Of a DNA stretch of 59,106 nucleotides, positions 35,432 through 42,981 are shown piece after piece; position 1 is the first letter of the stretch; each line of letters starts with the position of its first letter. Origin of the DNA: an uncultured Clostridia bacterium (GTDB lineage: Bacteria > Bacillota > Clostridia > Christensenellales > Pumilibacteraceae); NCBI GenBank assembly GCA_944363615.1, contig CALVUQ010000007.1, positions 1-59,106 of the forward strand. Direction: 5' to 3'. The notes below the pieces were generated by a model, which was given only the letters and a program-made list of their open reading frames with translations, did not search any database and was not told the origin of the DNA. Position numbers and translations under genes: made by a program.

Positions 35432-36529
35432 ATGAAAAATTTTGAAAATTTGCCCGACATATTCACATTTTTCGACGGTGAAAAGGTTTTGACCGCCGAC
35501 GATTGGGAAAGACGGCGCAAAGAACTGAAAGACTGGTTTACGGAAAACGTTTTCGGCTGTTATCCCTTTGGTGCGGAAAAGGGTTTTACCTTCAGCGTGG
35601 ACGCCGTGGAAAACAGCGATCGCGCCATAATCAAACGGATATCTATGCATAAAGGCGATTATGAAGGGAAATTCTCTCTGTTTTTGCCGCCGCATGTTCA
35701 GAATCCGCCCGTTCTGGTTTATGCGATACTTAAAAATTACGAAGATAAATTCGATTTAAGCGACGTAGATAATTACGAAAAAACTCCGTCGGTGACAAGT
35801 TTACCGCTGGGCGTTATTCTCGATCGCGGCTATGCCGTGGCTGCTTATTTTGTGTCCGCCGCGGCACCTGACGAGCCCGAAGGGGAAAAGAAGGGAATAA
35901 ACTCCGTGCTTATTAAAAAGCAGACTTCCGTTTCCGCCCGCGCCATTGCAGCCTGGAGCTTTTTTGCAAAACGCATTGCTGATTATCTTGAGAGCGAAAA
36001 TCAGGTGAACGCTAAGAAAATGGGGGTTTTAGGACACTCGCGCGGCGGAAAAACCGCTTTGTATACCGCCGCCACCGACGAGCGTTTCTCTTTTGCGTTC
36101 GTAAGCAATTCGGGTTGCACGGGCGCGGCGATAGCGCGCGACAACACGGGCGAAAGGCTTAAGGACATAAATTACAATTTTCCGCACTGGTTTACACAGG
36201 TTTATAAGTCCTATTCCGGGAAAGAGGAGCAGCTTCCCGTGGATTTCCATATGCTTGTTTCGCTGGTCGCGCCGCGGCTTTTGTACGTCACAAGTTCCAC
36301 GGAAGACGCATGGGCTTGCCCCGAAAACGAGTTCGCTTCCTGTCGGCTGGCCTCTGAGGTTTATTCCCGAATTTACGGCGTAAAGGGTCTTATAGCAGAC
36401 GAAACGCCCGTCGCCGACAAAGCTTACCATGAGGGAAACCTTGCCTATCACATCAAGACGGGCAAACATTCTTTTGACTATTATGACTGGCTTAAGTGCC
36501 TGGATTTTCTCGATAAAAAGTGGAAATAA
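35432..36529 (+). CDS. Alpha/beta hydrolase, glucuronoyl esterase (CE15)-like
   Basis: 365 residues. The nucleophile elbow is VLGHSRGGKTALY near residue 200, followed by FAFVSNSGCTGAAI near 222, as in CE15 glucuronoyl esterases, and the catalytic histidine is probably in GKHSFDYYDW near 350. CE15 enzymes cleave the ester between lignin or alcohols and glucuronate on xylan and are normally secreted; this one has no signal peptide. It may instead deesterify imported uronate oligosaccharides or act on another ester. GGGGAG precedes the ATG; single-gene unit with a strong terminator. Confidence 0.7.
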   Translation: MKNFENLPDIFTFFDGEKVLTADDWERRRKELKDWFTENVFGCYPFGAEKGFTFSVDAVENSDRAIIKRISMHKGDYEGKFSLFLPPHVQNPPVLVYAILKNYEDKFDLSDVDNYEKTPSVTSLPLGVILDRGYAVAAYFVSAAAPDEPEGEKKGINSVLIKKQTSVSARAIAAWSFFAKRIADYLESENQVNAKKMGVLGHSRGGKTALYTAATDERFSFAFVSNSGCTGAAIARDNTGERLKDINYNFPHWFTQVYKSYSGKEEQLPVDFHMLVSLVAPRLLYVTSSTEDAWACPENEFASCRLASEVYSRIYGVKGLIADETPVADKAYHEGNLAYHIKTGKHSFDYYDWLKCLDFLDKKWK

Positions 36530-36605
36530 AAACGGCTTTTTTGCTGCGTCGATAAATATTACCGCAGCTGCCTGCAACAATTGTCTTTTTTACAAAACTT
36601 CTCAT

Positions 36606-36645
36606 GAAAAACCGTCGGGGGCGAATACTGCCGACGGTTTTCTTT
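36606..36645 (+). terminator. Strong terminator after the esterase
   Basis: A perfect 12-bp stem (GAAAACCGTCGG / CCGACGGTTTTC) with a 13-nt loop, ending in T-rich sequence. Confidence 0.8.
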
Positions 36646-36736
36646 AGCCTTTTTTAAGCAAAAATATCTGCGTATAATCAGCGATAGAATGTTTCGCAAC
36701 CGCCCTTAGGTCTTATGTTATGTATGTGACGGGGTG

Positions 36737-36781
36737 AAAAAACGCCGCCGGGCGCAATTATAAAACGCAATTGAACGGCGG
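36737..36781 (-). terminator. Terminator after the RpiR gene
   Basis: On the minus strand CCGCCG pairs with CGGCGG, with an inner CAATT/AATTG dyad, followed by CGTTTTTTC. It lies ~170 bp after the RpiR stop; 36782-36952 shows nothing else. Confidence 0.6.
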
Positions 36782-36952
36782 TCATATTTTTTGTCGGAAC
36801 GAAATCATATTATAAATCGAAAATCACTTTATTTGTAGTAGCCGAAATACTTTTGTGCCGGATACGCGCAAAAAACCTAATTTACTTATTTGTTTTATAA
36901 AAAAGATGTCAGTTAGCACGATTTATTGCCGAAAGAAATCGCAAAACTCTTT

Positions 36953-37786
36953 TCAGTATTTTTTATCGAGTAAAGCCCTTTCCGTTTCTTCGATGGCTTC
37001 TTTTGCGCCCGGCATGCGGTATATTATATAGAAATAAAGCGCGTCGATAATGGCAAGCTGAGCAATGCGCGAGTTAAGCGCAAGAATTGAATAATTGGTT
37101 TCGTCGGCAGCGGTTGCAAGCTTTAAATCGCTGTATTTGTCTATGGGAGAACTGCCGCAATCGGTGATCGCAACAGTAAAAGCGCCCTTGCTTTTTGCGA
37201 TTTTCATTGCTTCCACGATATCCACGGAGGAGCCGGAGTGCGATACGCCTATAACGGTATCCTCCGGACCGAGGTGAGCGGCGGCAATAGCCTGCATGTG
37301 GTTGTCGGAAAAAGCGGCGGCTTTCAGTCCCACGCGCAAAAGTTTATGCGCCGTATCGGTGGCGACCGACGCCGAATTTCCCAGACCGAAAACCAGGATA
37401 AGGCGGGATTTCATCAGCCTTTCAGCGGCGGCTGCAAGCGCGGGGTAAGAGACGATTTTTTCCGTCTTTTCCAGCGAGCGGTAAATATCGTCGCTTACCT
37501 TATGAAAAATGTCTTTCATGGAGTCGTTTTCGGTAATATTTCCCTGAGGAATACCGTCGTTTTCCTCTTTTGCAAGTGAAATTTTAAGCTCCTGGTAGCC
37601 CTCGAAGCCCAAGCGTTTTGCAAATCGGTAAACGGTAGCTTCTCCGCAACCTACGATATTTGCAAGCTCGGTTATGGACAGGGGGATAAGGCCCGTCGGG
37701 TTCTTGAGAATCCAATCGGCGATGCGCTGTTCTCCGCGTCCGAGGTCTTTATAAAGAATTTCTATCTGTAAAAGAGTTTTCCGCAT
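36953..37786 (-). CDS. MurR/RpiR family transcriptional regulator
   Basis: 277 residues: N-terminal helix-turn-helix domain (about 1-77, with NIVGCGEATVYRFAKRLGFEGYQELK) and a C-terminal SIS domain (about 110-250, with LVFGLGNSASVATDTAHK and VIGVSHSGSSVDIVEAMKIAK) that senses a sugar phosphate. It is divergent from the GlcD/ETF cluster. The ~186-bp gap between them holds facing promoters and three near-identical palindromes that fit this family's GAAA-type operators. It is therefore the likely regulator of that cluster and of itself. Confidence 0.9.
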   Translation of the reverse strand: MRKTLLQIEILYKDLGRGEQRIADWILKNPTGLIPLSITELANIVGCGEATVYRFAKRLGFEGYQELKISLAKEENDGIPQGNITENDSMKDIFHKVSDDIYRSLEKTEKIVSYPALAAAAERLMKSRLILVFGLGNSASVATDTAHKLLRVGLKAAAFSDNHMQAIAAAHLGPEDTVIGVSHSGSSVDIVEAMKIAKSKGAFTVAITDCGSSPIDKYSDLKLATAADETNYSILALNSRIAQLAIIDALYFYIIYRMPGAKEAIEETERALLDKKY

Positions 37787-37819
37787 CGGCTTTCTCCGCT
37801 TAACGAAAGATTTTTTTTA

Positions 37820-37848
37820 ATTATAGCCTATTTTCGGTATTCAGTCAA
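37820..37848 (-). promoter_or_regulatory. Promoter of the RpiR gene
   Basis: On the minus strand: TTGACT (37843-37848), a 17-nt spacer, TATAAT (37820-37825). The palindrome at 37856-37872 lies just upstream of its -35. Confidence 0.65.
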
Positions 37849-37855
37849 TTATAAA

Positions 37856-37956
37856 CCGAAAAAAATTTTCGGAATACCATTAAAACACTTGAAAATTATT
37901 TTCATATATGCTATGATTATATCATATTAACATGCTATAAAACGAAAATAATTTTC
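37856..37956 (+). promoter_or_regulatory. Promoter of the GlcD/ETF cluster with three candidate RpiR operators
   Basis: The promoter reads TTGAAA (37889-37894), a 17-nt spacer, TATGAT (37912-37917). Three perfect palindromes of one type surround it: CCGAAAA-AAA-TTTTCGG (37856-37872), TGAAAA-TTA-TTTTCA (37890-37904, over the -35 and spacer) and GAAAAT-A-ATTTTC (37944-37956, just after the expected start). The common core GAAAA-N3-TTTTC or close to it suggests repression by the adjacent RpiR protein. Confidence 0.65.
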
Positions 37957-37972
37957 AACGGAGCGCATTTCA

Positions 37973-39397
37973 ATGGAATTTAACGAATTTTTATTCACAA
38001 ACGTTTTGTGTGAGCTGGAAGACGCCGTGGGAAGGGAAAACTGTTCCGTACGCGAAGCGGATAAGATCACTCACAGCGTGGATTATTTCTGGCTTTCGCG
38101 CATGTGGGCAGACCGCGGAAAGCATATGCCCGAAGCGGACGTCGTCGTTTGTCCTCTTAACGCCGAGGAAACAAGCAAAGTGCTTAAGATCGCCAATTAC
38201 TATAAGATTCCCGTTACTACGTGGGGCGGCGGTGGCGGCACTCAGGGCGGCGCGATTCCCGTTGCGGGCGGTATCGTGGTGGATACAAAACGCATGGACA
38301 AGATTTACGAAATCAACACTCAAAGCATGTATATAGAATGCGGTGCGGGCGCGATATACAAGCACGTCGAATGGGCGGCAAACGAAAAAGGTTATGCCAC
38401 CATGCATTATCCCAGTTCGCTTAACTGCTCTACGGTGGGCGGATTTCTGGCGCACCGCGGCATAGGCGTAGTAAGCACCAAATACGGTAAAATCGACGAT
38501 ATGGTCCTTCAGATGGAAATAGTACTTCCTAACGGCGACATAATAACGACTTCGCCCGCGCCCAAACACGCCGCCGGACCCGACCTTAACCAGATATTCA
38601 TCGGCAGCGAGGGAACTTTGGGTATAATCACAAAAGCACAGATGCGCATTTACGAGCAGCCCGAAGTCAGATATTTCCGCGGTTTTCTGTTCCGCGACAT
38701 GACGTCGGCGTTCAGGGCGGGCAAAGAAATCCTTCAGAAGTTCAAGCCCAGCGTCATGCGTCTTTACGATGAGGCGGAAACGGGCTCTTTAATCAAAAAA
38801 ATCGTGGGCGTGGAAAAGAAGGGCGCTTTCATGAACGTCGCCGTGGAAGGGGTGAAGGAAATCACCGACGTGGAGCTTAAAATACTTCTGGAAACTTTCC
38901 GTAAATACGGAGCGGAGGATTTAGGCGCTGAATACGGCGAAAAGTGGTGGAAGGAAAAGATTACGTTTTTCTATCCCGGGCACATGATGGATTTGCCTGA
39001 GATGTTCGGCACGATGGATACTATTGCGCCCTACGACAAAATAGAAAAGATTTATCGGGAGATGAAAAAGGCGATAGAAACCAATTTTCCCATGGCGCGG
39101 TTTATCGCCCATTTTTCGCACTGGTACGAGTGGGGTTGCATGATTTACGACCGTTTTATCGTGGACGACGTGCCCAAGGACCCCAAGGAAGCGATGCGGC
39201 TTCACAACGCCATTTGGAATTGCGGCGTGCGCACCGCGCTTAAAAACGGGGGCGTAGTAAACGACCATCACGGAGTGGGCATAAAGCTGGGCAGACTTAT
39301 GAAGGAACAGTACGGCCCCGCGATGCAGGTTTTTACAGGACTTAAAAAACAGCTTGACCCCAACGGAATAATGAATCCGTTTAAACTCGGTTTGTGA
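37973..39397 (+). CDS. FAD-binding oxidoreductase, GlcD/D-lactate dehydrogenase/AGPS-like
   Basis: 474 residues of the VAO/FAD-binding-4 family, which oxidises 2-hydroxy acids and similar substrates. VVCPLNAEETSKVLKIANYYKIPVTTWGGGGGTQGG near residue 53 and IFIGSEGTLGIITKAQMRI near 203 bind FAD. The late HHGVGIKLG block near 430 is the histidine-rich active-site segment shared with alkyl-DHAP synthase and D-lactate dehydrogenases. CGGAG lies before the ATG. It is the first gene of the cluster, 20 bp before an Fe-S partner, so electrons probably leave through that protein and the ETF. Substrate unknown. Confidence 0.85.
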   Translation: MEFNEFLFTNVLCELEDAVGRENCSVREADKITHSVDYFWLSRMWADRGKHMPEADVVVCPLNAEETSKVLKIANYYKIPVTTWGGGGGTQGGAIPVAGGIVVDTKRMDKIYEINTQSMYIECGAGAIYKHVEWAANEKGYATMHYPSSLNCSTVGGFLAHRGIGVVSTKYGKIDDMVLQMEIVLPNGDIITTSPAPKHAAGPDLNQIFIGSEGTLGIITKAQMRIYEQPEVRYFRGFLFRDMTSAFRAGKEILQKFKPSVMRLYDEAETGSLIKKIVGVEKKGAFMNVAVEGVKEITDVELKILLETFRKYGAEDLGAEYGEKWWKEKITFFYPGHMMDLPEMFGTMDTIAPYDKIEKIYREMKKAIETNFPMARFIAHFSHWYEWGCMIYDRFIVDDVPKDPKEAMRLHNAIWNCGVRTALKNGGVVNDHHGVGIKLGRLMKEQYGPAMQVFTGLKKQLDPNGIMNPFKLGL

Positions 39398-39417
39398 CGG
39401 AAAGGAGAACAATCCAT

Positions 39418-40497
39418 ATGAATTTTACCGAAAAAGCAAGAAAGCATATAGACTCCTGCAGATTTTGCTGGATGTGTCGCCATATATGTCCCATAGGCAA
39501 CGCGACGGGACAGGAACGCAACAACGCCCGCGCCCGTGCGCTTTGTCTGTCGCTGGTCATGCGCGGCGCTGAAAAACCCGAAGCGGTTGCCGAAAACGTT
39601 TACGAGTGCGCATTGTGTTCGGCCTGCGTAAAGGAGTGCGCCACGGGGTGGGATCCCGTATATTTCATTCTCGAGGCGCGAAAGGAACTGGCAACGGAAG
39701 GTAAGCTGCCGTCATACATAGAAAAAATGCTGGACAATTACGAAAAAAGCGGTTGCGTTTATTCCGCCGCAGAAGAAAACGTTTCTTTAACCGAGGCAAA
39801 AAAAAGGCACTCAATTAAAACTGACACATTGTTTCTGCTTTCTCATGCGGCGATTTATCGCGACTGTGCCGATACCGTAAAGTCGATCGAGCTTCTGGAA
39901 AAGACGGGAATAAAATTTACCGTTGCGGAAAACGAGCCGTCTTCGGGGGCGGATATTCGTTTTCTCATCGGCGACACGGGCGAAACTCAGGAGGCGGCAA
40001 GAAATTGCGCAAAGCTTTTAAACGAATACAAAACAGTCATTTTTCTTAATCCCGACGACGCCGAAATCGTCGTGCGCGAATATAAGGAATGGGGAACGGA
40101 AGTAAACGCGAAACTCGTCACTTTTACTTCCTTTATTGCCGCCAATCTTGATAAGTTAAAAGTTAAAAACAAAGGGGTCGCGATTGCGCCGCAGGACCCG
40201 TTTGCTTTAGGAAGAGAACTTAATGAAACCGAACCTTTAAGGAAAATTGCGGCGGCTGCGGGAAAGGTTACGGAAATGCTTAACAACCGAAAGGATACGT
40301 TTATTGCGGGCAGCGCGATTATGGCCGAGTATATGCCCGAAGTTATGAAAGCGGTTGCGCTTAGGCGTTTCGGCGACGCTGCTGCGGCGGGGGCGGAGGT
40401 AATGCTTACCTGCTCTCCGTCCGAGCACGCTGTAGTCAAGGACGTCGCTTTCGACGGCGTAAAAGCGCTTTCCGTAGCGGAACTTTTGCTGGAATGA
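39418..40497 (+). CDS. GlcF/HdrD-like Fe-S protein with degenerate CCG domains
   Basis: 359 residues. Two intact [4Fe-4S] motifs lie at the N terminus (C14, C17, C20, C24 and C64, C67, C70, C74). The rest has the outline of two CCG domains of GlcF, LldE or HdrD type, but their cysteines are gone: SSGAD near residue 176 where CCG is expected, DPFALGR for DPCHLGR near 262, FIAGSAI for FCCGGGG near 300, and LTCSPSE for TACPFC near 336. It probably serves as an electron wire between the GlcD-like enzyme and the ETF. AAAGGAGA sets the start at 39418 rather than an in-frame ATG-less upstream codon at 39394. Confidence 0.75.
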   Translation: MNFTEKARKHIDSCRFCWMCRHICPIGNATGQERNNARARALCLSLVMRGAEKPEAVAENVYECALCSACVKECATGWDPVYFILEARKELATEGKLPSYIEKMLDNYEKSGCVYSAAEENVSLTEAKKRHSIKTDTLFLLSHAAIYRDCADTVKSIELLEKTGIKFTVAENEPSSGADIRFLIGDTGETQEAARNCAKLLNEYKTVIFLNPDDAEIVVREYKEWGTEVNAKLVTFTSFIAANLDKLKVKNKGVAIAPQDPFALGRELNETEPLRKIAAAAGKVTEMLNNRKDTFIAGSAIMAEYMPEVMKAVALRRFGDAAAAGAEVMLTCSPSEHAVVKDVAFDGVKALSVAELLLE

Positions 40498-40528
40498 AAA
40501 GCCGTAAAGAAAAACGCGGCGCAATCCC

Positions 40529-40557
40529 TTGATTGCCGTAAGTTTTAAAGCTATAAT
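40529..40557 (+). promoter_or_regulatory. Internal promoter before the iolB-like gene
   Basis: TTGATT (40529-40534), a 17-nt spacer, TATAAT (40552-40557). An inverted repeat ATCGT...ACGAT enclosing T5 and A5 runs follows at about 40577-40601, which may be an operator or leader hairpin. Confidence 0.55.
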
Positions 40558-40674
40558 ATTTAAAAGCACTTGAAAATCGTAATTTTTTCGGAAAAACGAT
40601 AAAACTCGGTTTATAAAAATTCGGTAAATAAATTTAAGCAAAAACAACTTGTTTTTATAGGGGTGAAGAAAAAC

Positions 40675-41466
40675 ATGAACTTCAGAAAGACTTGGGACAA
40701 AAAAGAGGGACTGACCGTTTTGTTCGAGGGCGGCGACCTTAAAATGATGTCGCTTAAAATGCTTAAGCTGTCCGCAGGCAACGAAAGCACAAACGTTTTC
40801 AGCGGACAAGAGGCGGCTTTGGTTATTCTTTGCGGTAAATGCGACGTAAAAGGAGAAAGCTTTTGTTTCAACGGAATCGGAAAACGCAAAAACGTGTTTG
40901 ACGGGGCGGCGACGGCCGTGTATGTACCCGTCGGCGAAAAGTTTACGGTCAAAGCGATTACGGAAACGGAAATAGCCGTTGCGCTTGCTCCCGCCGAAAA
41001 GGCGTTTCCCGCAAAGCTTATCCGACCTGAAGACGTTATAATAAAAGACCTCGGAAAGGACGGGTGGAAAAGACAGGCCCATTTCGTACTGGACGAGCGC
41101 ACCGACGCCAATCTTCTTTACATCGGGGAAGCGTATGTAAAATCGGGCATGTGGGCGAGTTATCCGCCGCACAAACACGACGAGGACAATATGCCTGCGG
41201 AAGGAATTCTGGAGGAAATTTATTATTACGAGTTCGATAAGCCTCAGGGATTCGGGATACAGCGCGTTTACGACAAACAAGGCGCGTTTGACGAAACTTA
41301 TACCGTTAAAAGCGGAGACGCGGTGGAAATCCCCAAAGGCTATCATCCTTTCTGCTGCGCGCCGGGATACGACAATTACTATCTGTGGATCATGGCCGGC
41401 AAAAACCGCGGCTTTTTCATGACTACCGAAGAAAAACACAAATGGCTTAACGAAAAACAATCCTGA
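40675..41466 (+). CDS. iolB: 5-deoxy-glucuronate isomerase (IolB-like)
   Basis: Bicupin isomerase of inositol catabolism (5-deoxy-D-glucuronate to 5-dehydro-2-deoxy-D-gluconate), 263 residues. The metal-binding cupin reads YPPHKHDEDNMPAEGILEEIYYYEF near residue 163, and the second half has DAVEIPKGYHPFCCAPGYDNYYLWIMAG, typical of IolB. AGGGGTG sets the start at 40675, not the GTG at 40663. It is followed by a kinase, the ETF fusion, an aldolase and a PfkB kinase. IolD, the enzyme that would supply its classical substrate, is not in the window. Confidence 0.85.
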   Translation: MNFRKTWDKKEGLTVLFEGGDLKMMSLKMLKLSAGNESTNVFSGQEAALVILCGKCDVKGESFCFNGIGKRKNVFDGAATAVYVPVGEKFTVKAITETEIAVALAPAEKAFPAKLIRPEDVIIKDLGKDGWKRQAHFVLDERTDANLLYIGEAYVKSGMWASYPPHKHDEDNMPAEGILEEIYYYEFDKPQGFGIQRVYDKQGAFDETYTVKSGDAVEIPKGYHPFCCAPGYDNYYLWIMAGKNRGFFMTTEEKHKWLNEKQS

Positions 41467-41517
41467 GCGTATTACGGAAAAATTGCGGAGGAAAATCATC
41501 TCGATAAGGCGGTAATA

Positions 41518-42981
41518 ATGTATTTTTTAGGCGTAGATTTCGGCGGGGGCTCCTGTAAAGCCACGCTTTTAAGCTCTTCGGGCAAGGTAGCGGCGGAAGC
41601 CTTCTCGGAATATCCGACGCAATATATCTCGGGCGGAGGGGCATGTCAAAACCCTGTTGATTGGGTAAACAGCGCTATTGAATGCATACGCTCGGTGCTG
41701 AAATTCGCGGCGGCGGAAGAGATTAAATGTATATGTTTTTCCGCGGCAACTCACACCGCGGTGCTTTTAGGCGCGGACGGGAATCCCGTTTGTCCGTCTG
41801 TTTACTGGACGGATACCAGAAGCGCACCCGACGCGCGCGAGTTAAACGGTATTTGCGGCGACGAAATACGCCTTAAGACCTTACATTCGCCGTCGCCCGT
41901 GTGGACGATTGCGCAATTGAGGTTTTTAAACAGAGTAAGTCCTAAAATTATGCGTAACGTCAAACGGGTTACGTTTGCAAAGGATTACGTCCGCGGCTTT
42001 TTTACGGGCGACTTCGTAACCGACCGCATAGAGGCGGCGGGAAGCATGTTTTACGACGTTGAAAAAGGCCGCTGGGACGTCAAGCTGTGCGCCCTTGCCG
42101 GGATAAGCGAGGACGTTTTGCCCAAGCTTAACGAGCCCGTCGACGTTGCGGGCACCGTTACCGCTTCCGCGGCGGCGGCTTCTGGGCTTAAAAAAGGCAC
42201 GCTTGTAATTACCGGCTGTACCGATACTGCGGCGGAAGTTTTTGCCGCGGGTTGTCTTAAAAAGGGCGACGCATCCGTAAAGTTTGCGACGGCGGGCAGA
42301 ATATGCGTTATCAGCGACAAACCCGCAGTCAACGAAAACATAATAAATTATCAGCATCTTAAAAAAGGGCTTTGGTACCCTGGAAGCGCGACCAAATCCT
42401 GCGCGGCTTCTTTAAGATGGTTCAGGGACGCGTTCGGCGGCGATTACCGTACGCTGGACGACGCTGCATCTGAGACGGACGCTGGGGCGGACGGACTTCT
42501 TTTTCATCCTTATCTGAGCGGAGAACTCACGCCTTACAATCTTCCTTCCATGCGCGGGGCGTTCAACGGCGTGACGGGTATTCACCGTAAAGGTCACTTC
42601 GCGCGCGCCGTAATGGAGGGTGCGGCTTTTTCCATGCGTAACTGTCTTGACTCTATAAGGGCTTTGGGGCTCGATACGGGCGACACGGCGGTGTTCCTGG
42701 GCGGAGCGGCAAAAAGCGCGCTCTGGCGTCAGATAGCGGCAGACGTACTTAACTTAAAGCTTATTGTGCGGAAAAACTGCGATTCGTCTTTCGGCGGAGC
42801 CATGCTTGCGGGGATAGGCGCCGGTTATTTCAAAAATACGGACGAGGCTTTTTCGGTTTGCCGTCCCGAGGAGTTTACGGTTTATCCCGACGAAAAAAAC
42901 CGCGAAGTTTACGGAAAGGCTTTTGCGCGTTATCTTAAGCTTGCCGATTTTTATAAGGAATTTTACGGTGCGGACAAATGA
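41518..42981 (+). CDS. FGGY family carbohydrate kinase, xylulokinase-like
   Basis: 487 residues with both FGGY domains: YFLGVDFGGGSCKATLL at the start (ATP phosphate loop), VYWTDTRSAPDARELN near 98, and late GGAAKSALWRQIAADVLN near 398 with GGAMLAGIGAGYF. FGGY kinases phosphorylate ketoses, polyols or sugar acids; xylulokinase-like members cannot be separated by eye. Only a weak ribosome site is visible. It overlaps the ETF fusion by 4 bp, so these two are translated together. Confidence 0.85.
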   Translation: MYFLGVDFGGGSCKATLLSSSGKVAAEAFSEYPTQYISGGGACQNPVDWVNSAIECIRSVLKFAAAEEIKCICFSAATHTAVLLGADGNPVCPSVYWTDTRSAPDARELNGICGDEIRLKTLHSPSPVWTIAQLRFLNRVSPKIMRNVKRVTFAKDYVRGFFTGDFVTDRIEAAGSMFYDVEKGRWDVKLCALAGISEDVLPKLNEPVDVAGTVTASAAAASGLKKGTLVITGCTDTAAEVFAAGCLKKGDASVKFATAGRICVISDKPAVNENIINYQHLKKGLWYPGSATKSCAASLRWFRDAFGGDYRTLDDAASETDAGADGLLFHPYLSGELTPYNLPSMRGAFNGVTGIHRKGHFARAVMEGAAFSMRNCLDSIRALGLDTGDTAVFLGGAAKSALWRQIAADVLNLKLIVRKNCDSSFGGAMLAGIGAGYFKNTDEAFSVCRPEEFTVYPDEKNREVYGKAFARYLKLADFYKEFYGADK

